This document shows, piece by piece, positions 1 to 5,452 of a DNA stretch of 5,526 bases. The notes beneath the pieces were generated by a model, which was not told the origin of the DNA, searched no databases, and saw only the letters and a program-made list of their open reading frames with translations. Every line of letters begins with the position of its first letter. Position 1 is the stretch's first letter. The translations under genes were made by a program, and so were the position numbers. The stretch is from contig CACYEJ010000276.1 of the NCBI GenBank assembly GCA_902773395.1, positions 1-5,526 on the forward strand, read 5' to 3'. The stretch comes from an uncultured Ruminococcus sp. Its GTDB lineage: Bacteria; Bacillota_A; Clostridia; Oscillospirales; Acutalibacteraceae.

Positions 1-2
1 AA

Positions 3-452
3 TGTGAGAGATTTCTCATGGAGAAAGCTCCAATCCCTATGATTAAAAGTATTTTTGTACCTTTGTTCGGTATGATGGGTGATGAGGTTCAAAAGTATAT
101 TGACAAGAACGGTAAGACTGTGATTGGCAGAGAGATAGATAAAAAGATCGACAGCGTAGAGGTGAAATCTGTCAGCGAGCTTCTTGCAAATGCCGATATT
201 ACCGAGGAGAAAATTAATGAAGCCATTATTAAGCTTTATAATAAATCCGTAGATAAAGCGTTGGACGAGCTTTTCTCTAAGCTTAATATTTCTAAAATGA
301 TTGAGGATAAAATCAATGCTATGGATATTGACGAGCTTGAAACTCTTGTTTTAAAGGTTATGAAGAAAGAGCTTGATACTATCGTCAATCTTGGTGCTGT
401 AATCGGTTTGATTATGGGTTTAATTAATATGTTGATTAATATGTTCTTATAA
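3..452 (+). CDS. DUF445 family membrane protein, C-terminal part (5' end outside window)
   Basis: The reading frame is open from the first complete codon of the window, so the gene probably begins upstream. The ATG at 18 has no convincing ribosome binding site and is probably internal. About 149 residues are visible. Counting from that ATG, residues 91-122 carry the pattern I associate with the end of DUF445 proteins: an ISKMIEDKIN segment, then a MDIDELE acidic stretch, then KKELDTI. A Gly-rich hydrophobic helix follows at about 122-144 (LGAVIGLIMGLINMLI) and ends the protein. Family members are membrane proteins with a long helical soluble region between N- and C-terminal membrane segments; their role is not well defined. 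The helical, charged stretch at 20-120 fits that soluble region. The gene converges on the SdpI-like gene across a shared terminator. Family assignment is by pattern recall; the missing N-terminus cannot be judged. Confidence 0.75.
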   Translation, partial: CERFLMEKAPIPMIKSIFVPLFGMMGDEVQKYIDKNGKTVIGREIDKKIDSVEVKSVSELLANADITEEKINEAIIKLYNKSVDKALDELFSKLNISKMIEDKINAMDIDELETLVLKVMKKELDTIVNLGAVIGLIMGLINMLINMFL

Positions 453-457
453 AAAAT

Positions 458-499
458 AAGCCGTAAGATTATTGCTGTACAGTAACAATCTTACAGCTT
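458..499. terminator. Bidirectional intrinsic terminator between convergent genes
   Basis: A long hairpin forms here. The outer arm is AAGC at 458-461 with GCTT at 496-499. A C/A mismatch (462/495) is followed by a perfect 8-base stem, GTAAGATT at 463-470 with AATCTTAC at 487-494, and further weak pairing towards a loop around 476-481. On the - strand the stem is followed by a run rich in T (A-run at 451-456 on the + strand), a good terminator for the SdpI-like gene. On the + strand it is followed by an interrupted T-rich stretch (501-516), a weaker terminator for the DUF445 gene. The position, 5 bases after one stop codon and about 30 from the other, supports shared use. Confidence 0.75.
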
Positions 500-530
500 G
501 ATAATTATTTATTTAATTCGGTATATTGTC

Positions 531-1211
531 TTATTTGGCATTGTGAGAAATTCTGTATGCGTATATCAGGCAGACTATAAGCATAAGAAATACCAATATA
601 AGCAATGCGATAAAAGCAGTCATTTCACTGAACAGAGCCGCACAGATAAGCATTGCAGCTCCTGTAATGATTGACGCAATACCGGAAAAGCGTTGACTTT
701 TACGCCAAGTTTCTTCGTCCTTCATAGTCCATGAACACCTGAAACCGATGAAAGAATTCTTCTTAGCCTTTGGCATAATGTTTCCTACAACAATCATAGA
801 GATTCCGTATAGTATGCTTAACAGTTTTCCGATATCTATATGAAAAGAATAAATGTTTTCAACGTTATTTAATGCTAAGCAGCTAAAATAAATCTGCATT
901 ATCAGAAACATTGCAAGAACACATTCTCCCGTAATGAGTACGATCTTTTCATTATTCTTTGTAGATGTTTCTTTTCTTGACGTAAACCCTGCGGAAAACC
1001 ACATAATAACAGCTATTACAATAGAAACACACGGAAGTAAAAACAACTCGAATTTGCTTCCGAATCTGTCAACATTGCCGTCAGGACCGTAATGCACCGG
1101 AATTCTGTCCGGCAGGAAAAATATAAAGGATATCGAGATTATCAGCGTAACAGCTGTCAAGATAATGTAAGCTGCAAGGTGTTGTTTTTTATTTTTCATC
1201 GCTATCGTCAT
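531..1211 (-). CDS. SdpI family integral membrane protein (DUF1648 domain)
   Basis: A 226-residue polytopic membrane protein. Membrane segments are visible at about 12-32, 54-75, 90-112, 128-146, 178-194 and 197-219. Between the first two lies the DUF1648 signature at residues 33-53 (LPDRIPVHYG, then DGNVDRFGSK). Residues 144-177 carry the SdpI signature: NIMPKAKKNSFIGFR, then W-x6-W and RFSG. In Bacillus subtilis SdpI gives immunity to the SdpC killing factor and also relieves repression by holding SdpR at the membrane; many homologues have no known toxin. Here the gene overlaps the 3' end of the ArsR-type regulator gene, so the two are very probably translationally coupled, as in sdpRI. The start is uncertain. 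The ATG at 1211 overlaps the upstream gene by 23 bases. A second in-frame ATG at 1199 would give a protein beginning MKNKKQ, and neither has a clear Shine-Dalgarno site. Family confidence is high; a role in immunity is inferred. Confidence 0.88.
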   Translation of the reverse strand: MTIAMKNKKQHLAAYIILTAVTLIISISFIFFLPDRIPVHYGPDGNVDRFGSKFELFLLPCVSIVIAVIMWFSAGFTSRKETSTKNNEKIVLITGECVLAMFLIMQIYFSCLALNNVENIYSFHIDIGKLLSILYGISMIVVGNIMPKAKKNSFIGFRCSWTMKDEETWRKSQRFSGIASIITGAAMLICAALFSEMTAFIALLILVFLMLIVCLIYAYRISHNAK

Positions 1212-1467
1212 TTCTTAGACCGTCAATCCATAACACAACCTCGTCCAAAATCGTGAGATTGAGTTCGTAGTAGATAAAATTCTTGTACTTGGTTTCGTAA
1301 ATCAAATCCGCTTTTTTCAGCTTTTTCAAATGATAAGAGAGTGCCTGCGGAGTCATGCCAATTTCGTTAGCAAGGTCACCTGAGGAAATCCTGCCCCTTT
1401 TTAAAATATCGAGAATTTTCCGCCGCTCCTTATCTGATAAAGCAGAAAGAACTTCTTGTATTCCCAT
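1189..1467 (-). CDS. ArsR-family winged-helix repressor, SdpR-like
   Basis: A 92-residue, single-domain winged helix-turn-helix protein. Residues 3-23 hold the usual N-terminal helices (LSALSDKERRKILDIL). Residues 28-51 hold the helix-turn-helix, with ISSGDLANEIGMTPQALSYH and LKKL; residues 53-70 are the wing (ADLIYE, then FIYYELN). It contains no cysteine, so it lacks the ELCVCDL metal site of ArsR/SmtB sensors. The short wing-plus-tail (FIYYELNLTILDEVVLWI) resembles SdpR of Bacillus subtilis. The start is firm: an AAAGGAG site lies 8 bases upstream. It heads a two-gene operon with the SdpI-like gene. Two copies of a palindrome flank its promoter, so autorepression is the natural inference, with relief through the membrane partner as in the known SdpR-SdpI pair. 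The DNA-binding family is nearly certain; the ligand or signal is unknown. Confidence 0.9.
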   Translation of the reverse strand: MGIQEVLSALSDKERRKILDILKRGRISSGDLANEIGMTPQALSYHLKKLKKADLIYETKYKNFIYYELNLTILDEVVLWIDGLRNDDSDEK

Positions 1468-1475
1468 GATCTCAT

Positions 1476-1482
1476 CTCCTTT
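1476..1482 (-). promoter_or_regulatory. Ribosome binding site of the SdpR-like gene
   Basis: On the - strand this reads AAAGGAG, 8 bases before the ATG at 1467. It fixes the start of the repressor gene. Confidence 0.85.
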
Positions 1483-1483
1483 G

Positions 1484-1509
1484 TCTATTTAAAAATTATT
1501 TTAAATAGA
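1484..1509. promoter_or_regulatory. Palindromic operator O1 over the transcription start
   Basis: A perfect inverted repeat with 11-base arms (TCTATTTAAAA and TTTTAAATAGA) separated by ATTA. It covers the predicted transcription start and abuts the -10 box of the sdpR-like promoter. A near-identical copy lies on the other side of the promoter. Symmetry, location and duplication make it a likely binding site for the dimeric ArsR-family repressor encoded just downstream; binding itself is inferred. Confidence 0.75.
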
Positions 1510-1537
1510 TTATACGCTTTTATCTTACAACTGTCAA
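1509..1537 (-). promoter_or_regulatory. Consensus sigma-A promoter of the sdpR-sdpI-like operon
   Basis: Read on the - strand, TTGACA (1537-1532) and TATAAT (1514-1509) are separated by exactly 17 bases. Both boxes match the consensus fully. Transcription should start near 1502, about 35 bases before the repressor's start codon. Such a strong promoter placed between two operators suggests an operon that is normally held down by its own product. Confidence 0.88.
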
Positions 1538-1540
1538 TAC

Positions 1541-1564
1541 CTATTTAAAAATTTTTTTAAATTG
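1541..1564. promoter_or_regulatory. Palindromic operator O2 upstream of the -35 box
   Basis: A second copy of the 24-base palindrome: CTATTTAAAA, spacer ATTT, TTTTAAATTG. It differs from the O1 core at one base of the right arm (T for A) and one of the spacer. It begins 4 bases upstream of the -35 box and lies 56 bases from O1, start to start. With O1 it brackets the promoter. It is also about 50 bases upstream of the divergent radical SAM promoter, so an effect on that gene is possible but unproven. Confidence 0.68.
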
Positions 1565-1616
1565 TTTTTTCTAATATTTAGCTAAGTAATTTTTTTATTA
1601 AATTTCAGATAAATTA

Positions 1617-1645
1617 TTGAAAAATACGTTGAATATATGTATAAT
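1617..1645 (+). promoter_or_regulatory. Sigma-A promoter of the radical SAM gene
   Basis: TTGAAA (1617-1622) and TATAAT (1640-1645) are separated by 17 bases. Transcription would start near 1652, leaving a leader of about 34 bases before the ATG at 1686. The -35 box contains an in-frame TTG that could be mistaken for the start codon of the gene. Confidence 0.8.
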
Positions 1646-1685
1646 ATTTGATAAAGAAGTATTTCCGAAAGGCTTTCAAATTATT

Positions 1686-3542
1686 ATGATAAATAAACAG
1701 ATAGAACCGTACCTATTAAAGGTACAGAAGCCGGGACGTTATGTCGGAGGCGAGATTAACAGCGTTTGTAAAAATAAAGATGAAGTAGATGTACGATTTG
1801 CCTTTTGCTTTCCAGATACTTATGAGATAGGCATGTCACATTTGGGTATGAAAATACTTTACAGTCAGTTTAATTCTGTGCCGTATATATGGTGTGAGCG
1901 AGTGTTTGCTCCGTGGATTGATATGGAAGAAATCATGCTGAAAAAAGACATTCCTCTTTGGGGTCTGGAGAGCGGAGATCCAATTACAGATTTTGAGTTT
2001 ATCGGGTTTACACTACAGTACGAGCTGTCATACACAAATATTCTGCAAATGTTGAAGCTTGCGAAGATTCCACTAAAAAGCTCCGAACGACATGGACTAA
2101 AGCAAATTGTTGTTGCAGGCGGTCCGTGTGCATGCAACCCTGAACCGATTGCTGATTTTTTTGATTTATTCTTCATAGGCGAGGGCGAGGAGGTAGATCT
2201 TGAAGTAATCGGGCTTTTCAGAAAATGCCGTGACGAGGGAAAGACACGAGAGGAATTTTTACAGCTCTGCTCACAAATTGAGGGCGTGTATGTTCCGTCA
2301 TTGTACGAGGTTGAGTATCACGAGGACGGCACGATTAAGGCTGTTACCCCAAAAGAAAATGCACCTAAAGTTATTCGTAAAAGAATTATGATGAATATGG
2401 ACGAGGTTTTTTATCCTGAGAAATTTGTTGTTCCAATGATTGAGATTGTGCATGACAGAGTAGTTCAGGAGATTTTCAGAGGGTGCATTCGAGGCTGCCG
2501 ATTCTGTCAGGCAGGTTTTCTGAATAGACCTGTGCGAGAGAAATCTCCCGATACTATAGATCGTCAATGTCATACGCTTTGTAAGTATACGGGCTATGAC
2601 GAGATATCACTTTCTTCACTGTCTTCAAGTGATTACACACAAATACGTAAGCTTCTGGAGCAGCTTACTCAGTGGTCAGTGAATGAGAATGTCAGCCTTT
2701 CATTGCCCTCAATGCGTGTTGACGGGTTTGATGACGAGATTCTTTCAAAGCTTAAAACAGTCAGAAAGAGCGGATTGACATTTGCACCTGAAGCCGGTAC
2801 TCAGAGAATGAGAAATGTTATAAACAAGAATGTCACTGAAGAGGAGTTAATGCAGACTTGTACTATTGCCTTTGAAGGCGGTTGGACTGCCGTGAAACTT
2901 TACTTTATGATTGGCTTGCCGACAGAAACAGAGGAGGACGTTCTTGGAATAGGTACTCTTGCTCAAAAGGTGGTCGATTGCTACTATCATAATGAGAACA
3001 GACAAAAGGGTAAACAGGTGAAAGTAACAATCAGCACCTCATCGTTTATTCCTAAACCGTTCACGCCGTTTCAGTGGGAGCCGCAGATTTCAATTGAGGA
3101 AACGCATAGTAAGCAAATGGCTTTAAAAAAGCATATTACTTCAAGAAAAATCGTGTATAATTATCACGAAGCAGACGTCAGCTATCTGGAGGGAGTTTTT
3201 GCGAGAGGTGACAGAAAGCTTTGCCGTGTTATGGAAGAGGCAGTAAACAGAGGCATTCACTTTGACGGCTGGGATTCGTGCTTTAATCTCGACAAATGGC
3301 TGGAGGTAATTCGTGACTGCGGAATAGACCCTGATTTCTATATTCGCCGCAGACGTGCCTTCGATGAGGTATTGCCGTGGGATCATATTGATTACGGTGT
3401 GACGAAACAGTTTCTTCTTCGTGAGTGCGAGAAAGCTTACCAAAATACTACTACTCCTAATTGTCGGGAGAAGTGTTCCGGTTGCGGTGCAGCAAAGTAC
3501 GGGGGAGGTGTATGCTTTGAAAAACGTCAAGGTTTGGTATAA
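1686..3542 (+). CDS. TIGR03960-type radical SAM protein with B12-binding-like N-terminus
   Basis: A 618-residue protein whose start at the ATG gives the family-typical opening (VQKPGRYVGGEINSV at about 14-28). The frame is open further upstream, but that stretch contains the promoter. A GAAAGG site lies 13 bases before the ATG, a rather long spacing. Residues 1-200 resemble the B12-binding-type N-terminal region, with FPDTYEIGMSHLGMKIL at 42-58 and AGGPCACNPEPIADFF at 144-159. The radical SAM core follows, with C267-x3-C271-x2-C274 (RGCIRGCRFCQAGF) ligating the 4Fe-4S cluster, FAPEAGTQRMR at 366-376 and MIGLPTETEED at 408-418. The C-terminus carries a second Cys group, C593, C597, C600 and C610, possibly another metal site. 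The enzyme should be cytosolic and cleave S-adenosylmethionine; its substrate is not known to me. It overlaps the DUF2344 gene by 26 bases, the usual partner in this family. Family assignment is confident, function open. Confidence 0.9.
   Translation: MINKQIEPYLLKVQKPGRYVGGEINSVCKNKDEVDVRFAFCFPDTYEIGMSHLGMKILYSQFNSVPYIWCERVFAPWIDMEEIMLKKDIPLWGLESGDPITDFEFIGFTLQYELSYTNILQMLKLAKIPLKSSERHGLKQIVVAGGPCACNPEPIADFFDLFFIGEGEEVDLEVIGLFRKCRDEGKTREEFLQLCSQIEGVYVPSLYEVEYHEDGTIKAVTPKENAPKVIRKRIMMNMDEVFYPEKFVVPMIEIVHDRVVQEIFRGCIRGCRFCQAGFLNRPVREKSPDTIDRQCHTLCKYTGYDEISLSSLSSSDYTQIRKLLEQLTQWSVNENVSLSLPSMRVDGFDDEILSKLKTVRKSGLTFAPEAGTQRMRNVINKNVTEEELMQTCTIAFEGGWTAVKLYFMIGLPTETEEDVLGIGTLAQKVVDCYYHNENRQKGKQVKVTISTSSFIPKPFTPFQWEPQISIEETHSKQMALKKHITSRKIVYNYHEADVSYLEGVFARGDRKLCRVMEEAVNRGIHFDGWDSCFNLDKWLEVIRDCGIDPDFYIRRRRAFDEVLPWDHIDYGVTKQFLLRECEKAYQNTTTPNCREKCSGCGAAKYGGGVCFEKRQGLV
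3504..3510 (+). promoter_or_regulatory. Ribosome binding site that sets the TTG start of the DUF2344 gene
   Basis: A GGAGGTG site in a G-rich run (3501-3510) inside the end of the radical SAM gene. It stands 6 bases before the TTG at 3517. The only ATG nearby (3512) is in the frame of the upstream gene's surroundings and does not read into the DUF2344 protein, so the TTG is the best start. Confidence 0.75.
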
Positions 3543-4179
3543 AAAGGACGGTGCGTGCAGATTTATCTCACATCTCGACATTAACCGCACCATTACTCGT
3601 GCGTTGCAAATGTCGGATATACCGCTTTGGCATACGGAGGGATTTAATTCAAGACTTTACGTATCGTTTGCACTGCCGCTTTCACTGGGCTTTCGAGGTA
3701 CGTATGAATCGGTTGATATCCGTCTTTTAGATGATGATTATCCGTATTCTGAGATTATCTCACAATTTAATAGATATACACCTGAGGGCTTGACGGCATA
3801 TGAAGTGACCGAACCCATAATGAAGCCGGCTGCAATTTGCTATGCACATTTCAATATAATTATAACTGCCGAAAATCATTCTTCGAATGAAATATTCCAA
3901 AATGCAGAATTATTGATGAACAGCGAACAAATCCTTGTAGAAAAAACTACTAAAAAAGGAACATTGAAACAGATTAACCTGAAAGAGAATATTGTCAAGT
4001 ATGAATTGGGTTTGTCAGAAAAAGGTGTTGTGCTTGATATCACTCTTCCGGCAGGCAGTGTGACAAATGTTAATCCGACACTTTTTATTGATGCGTTGGA
4101 AAAAAAATGCGGATTTGAAATTTTTGCAGATATTACACGGCACGAGCTGTACACAGAGAACTTTGAACTTTTTAAATAA
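3517..4179 (+). CDS. DUF2344 / TIGR03936 family protein, partner of the radical SAM protein
   Basis: About 220 residues from the TTG start, a normal length for the family. The N-terminus carries the hallmark pattern: VWYKKDGACRFISHLD, then TRALQMSDIPLWHTEGFN, then SFALPLSLGFRGTYESVDIRL. This matches the family's 'K-x-G-x-xRFISHLD ... RA ... P ... EGFNP' signature, although NSRLY replaces the more usual NP-x-P after GF. There is no signal peptide or membrane segment. In many Firmicutes this protein is encoded directly after, or fused to, the TIGR03960 radical SAM protein, so the two probably act together; the reaction is unknown to me. The start overlaps the upstream gene by 26 bases with a strong GGAGGTG site, implying coupled translation. 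The frame stays open to 3421, but an earlier ATG there would overlap the radical SAM gene by over 120 bases and add residues foreign to the family. No clear terminator follows. Confidence 0.87.
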   Translation: MKNVKVWYKKDGACRFISHLDINRTITRALQMSDIPLWHTEGFNSRLYVSFALPLSLGFRGTYESVDIRLLDDDYPYSEIISQFNRYTPEGLTAYEVTEPIMKPAAICYAHFNIIITAENHSSNEIFQNAELLMNSEQILVEKTTKKGTLKQINLKENIVKYELGLSEKGVVLDITLPAGSVTNVNPTLFIDALEKKCGFEIFADITRHELYTENFELFK

Positions 4180-4223
4180 TATTTGAAAATTTAACAAAAA
4201 TTAATGCTTTTTGCTCAGCTTTA

Positions 4224-4232
4224 TGTTATAAT
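4224..4232 (+). promoter_or_regulatory. Extended -10 promoter of the duplicated-domain gene
   Basis: TGTTATAAT is a full TGn-TATAAT extended -10 element. No good -35 hexamer lies 16-18 bases upstream, which an extended -10 can tolerate. Transcription would start near 4239, about 50 bases before the ATG at 4291. A 7-base inverted repeat (GCTTTTT at 4206-4212, AAAAAGC at 4235-4241) brackets the element; its significance is doubtful. Since no terminator is visible after the DUF2344 gene, read-through from upstream may also contribute. Confidence 0.68.
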
Positions 4233-4290
4233 ATAAAAAGCGAAATTTGAATATAGTCTAACATCAGCATATATAAGGAGTGTAGATTTA

Positions 4291-5409
4291 ATGGATGTTA
4301 AAGGATTATCCGATGTATTTGTTGCATCGGGAGTGAACGAAGTAGATGATAAAACCTTTACAGCACTTTTTTATGGATATGAGATCCGTGGCAAGGTTAA
4401 AGCTCCGGCAATTCCTATGGTGGAATTTTTCTTTTATGGCAATGTGTACATTGATGAACCGGCTGCGGCTGAGGAGTTTATTAATGGATATGAAGAAAAA
4501 TTTGGTCACGCTAAGTTTAGATTTTCCGATAAATTTATCAGCGTATTGATAGATATGGGAGGTTTGGACGCACCAAAGGTAAAGGAACGTCTTGCTGCTG
4601 TAGGTAATTTTATGATAAGCAGCGGATTCGGCGCAATAGCTTTGCAGCCGGAGGAGCCTGAGCCGGAACCAGAACCGGAGCCAGCACCCGCTCCGCCGCC
4701 AATGCAGGCAAAGCCGCAGCCTAGAATGCAGCCTGCACCTCAGCAGATGCAGCAAATGCAGCAGCAGGTTCAGCGTCAGGCACCAAAGCAGCCGGTTTAC
4801 GAAGAACCTAGAGTTCCTTTTGAGGAGTATAAAGTGCTCGATAAGCTTGCGCAGATTTTCATGATGGGTGTCAGCAAGGTTTCTCAAAATACCTTCACCA
4901 CAGTGTATCACGGCTACAATGTAGTTGGTAAAATGCTTTCTCCGGTAAAAGAGGATATCGAGATCATTTTTTACGGAGATCTTACGGAAAATGTTACTGA
5001 TGATTTTGTTGCATTCCAAAATGAGCTTAACGAAAAATATGGCAAAGTGCCAATAAGAATGGTAGGAGGCTCATGTGACGCTATACTGTATCTTGAAGGA
5101 AAAGATGTGGGCGAGTGCAAGGAAATGCTTGGTAAAATTTCCGGATTTATGATAGGTCATAACATTGTGGCGATAAATCTTCCAAATACAATTGGTTCCC
5201 CAGTGGTTACATATACAGCTGAATCATTGAAAGCAGCAAGAGAAAAAGCTCCGAACAGCAGAAGAAGCTCGGCTTCAAGTGCCCCGAGTACTCCAATGAC
5301 ATTCGGTGCTTCCGCGCCTACACCGATTGCCGGCAATCCACCGGTTACCGGTCAGGGTGACGACAGCTTCGCAAAAAATTTCTTGAAGAAATTTTCAAAA
5401 AAGCCTTGA
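4291..5409 (+). CDS. Unrecognised protein with two copies of a ~110-residue domain and a Pro/Glu/Gln-rich linker
   Basis: A 372-residue protein I cannot assign to a family. An AAGGAG site (4275-4280) stands 10 bases before the ATG. Residues 6-118 and 186-297 are diverged copies of one domain. From residue 15 on they align without a gap at an offset of 179, with roughly 30 percent identity by hand count. Shared anchors are TFT (22, 201), GY (29, 208), GK (34, 213), FYG (48, 227), EK[FY]G (69, 248) and FMI (107, 286). The residue pattern suggests a helix, several strands and two further helices. Between the copies lies a low-complexity linker (119-168): Glu-Pro repeats, then Pro, Met and Gln. 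After residue 298 comes a Ser/Ala/Pro-rich, probably disordered tail ending in SFAKNFLKKFSKKP, which would form a short basic amphipathic helix. There is no signal peptide or membrane helix, so it should be cytosolic, possibly membrane-touching through the tail. The fold might be YbjN or secretion-chaperone-like, but that is only a guess. Confidence 0.85.
   Translation: MDVKGLSDVFVASGVNEVDDKTFTALFYGYEIRGKVKAPAIPMVEFFFYGNVYIDEPAAAEEFINGYEEKFGHAKFRFSDKFISVLIDMGGLDAPKVKERLAAVGNFMISSGFGAIALQPEEPEPEPEPEPAPAPPPMQAKPQPRMQPAPQQMQQMQQQVQRQAPKQPVYEEPRVPFEEYKVLDKLAQIFMMGVSKVSQNTFTTVYHGYNVVGKMLSPVKEDIEIIFYGDLTENVTDDFVAFQNELNEKYGKVPIRMVGGSCDAILYLEGKDVGECKEMLGKISGFMIGHNIVAINLPNTIGSPVVTYTAESLKAAREKAPNSRRSSASSAPSTPMTFGASAPTPIAGNPPVTGQGDDSFAKNFLKKFSKKP
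4645..4794 (+). repeat. Low-complexity coding repeat: Glu-Pro then Gln/Met/Pro linker
   Basis: Codons 119-168 of the duplicated-domain gene. The first part alternates Glu and Pro about five times, then runs through Pro/Ala. The second part is built of Met-Gln and Gln-rich units encoded by CAG/CAA and ATG. A Pro/Glu-rich stretch of this kind is usually extended and flexible, and fits a spacer between two folded domains. Slippage-prone codon repeats could make its length vary between strains. Confidence 0.8.
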
Positions 5410-5434
5410 CAAATAACGCTTAACGTACTATAAT
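5406..5434 (+). promoter_or_regulatory. Consensus sigma-A promoter of tRNA-Ser
   Basis: TTGACA (5406-5411) and TATAAT (5429-5434) are separated by 17 bases, both boxes perfect. The stop codon TGA of the preceding gene (5407-5409) lies inside the -35 box. Transcription would start near 5441, leaving about 15 bases of leader before the mature tRNA. Confidence 0.88.
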
Positions 5435-5452
5435 ATAACAGTACCGTTAAGC
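5418..5452. repeat. Inverted repeat bracketing the -10 box of the tRNA promoter
   Basis: The left arm GCTTAACGTAC (5418-5428) ends directly before the -10 box. The right arm GTACCGTTAAGC (5441-5452) begins at the predicted start site. They pair over 8 + 3 bases with a single bulged C at 5444 and a 12-base loop that contains TATAAT. No T-run follows, so it is not a standard intrinsic terminator. It could be an operator, or a processing hairpin in read-through RNA from the upstream gene. Confidence 0.65.

Noticed and set aside
5..18. Small hairpin TGAGA-GATT-TCTCA before the ATG at 18, considered as a regulatory element
   Set aside because: The stem is only 5 bases and the stretch is probably coding, since the frame is open to the window edge.
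1197..1211. Choice between two ATG starts for the SdpI-like gene (1211 and 1199)
   Set aside because: Neither has a clear ribosome binding site, so no correction is claimed; the longer form is listed and the shorter one noted as a real alternative.
1865..2176. - strand open frame inside the radical SAM gene
   Set aside because: It lies opposite the conserved N-terminal region of a recognised protein family and has no features of its own.
3141..3593. - strand open frame opposite the end of the radical SAM gene and start of the DUF2344 gene
   Set aside because: It covers two recognisable + strand proteins and shows no family pattern or start signal.
4206..4241. 7-base inverted repeat (GCTTTTT / AAAAAGC) around the extended -10 promoter, considered as an operator
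   Set aside because: The arms are short and mostly homopolymeric, so chance is likely in DNA this AT-rich; there is no second copy.
4306..5019. Long - strand open frame (237 codons) opposite the duplicated-domain gene
   Set aside because: Its Leu/Arg/His-rich middle is the reverse reading of the Glu-Pro and Gln repeats, it has no ribosome binding site, and the + strand gene has clear domain repeats and a good start.
5375..5395. Inverted repeat AAAATTTCTT-G-AAGAAATTTT near the end of the duplicated-domain gene, considered as a terminator
   Set aside because: It is purely AT-rich, has almost no loop, lies within codons for the lysine/phenylalanine tail, and is followed by A rather than T. The symmetry is explained by the AAA/TTT codons.
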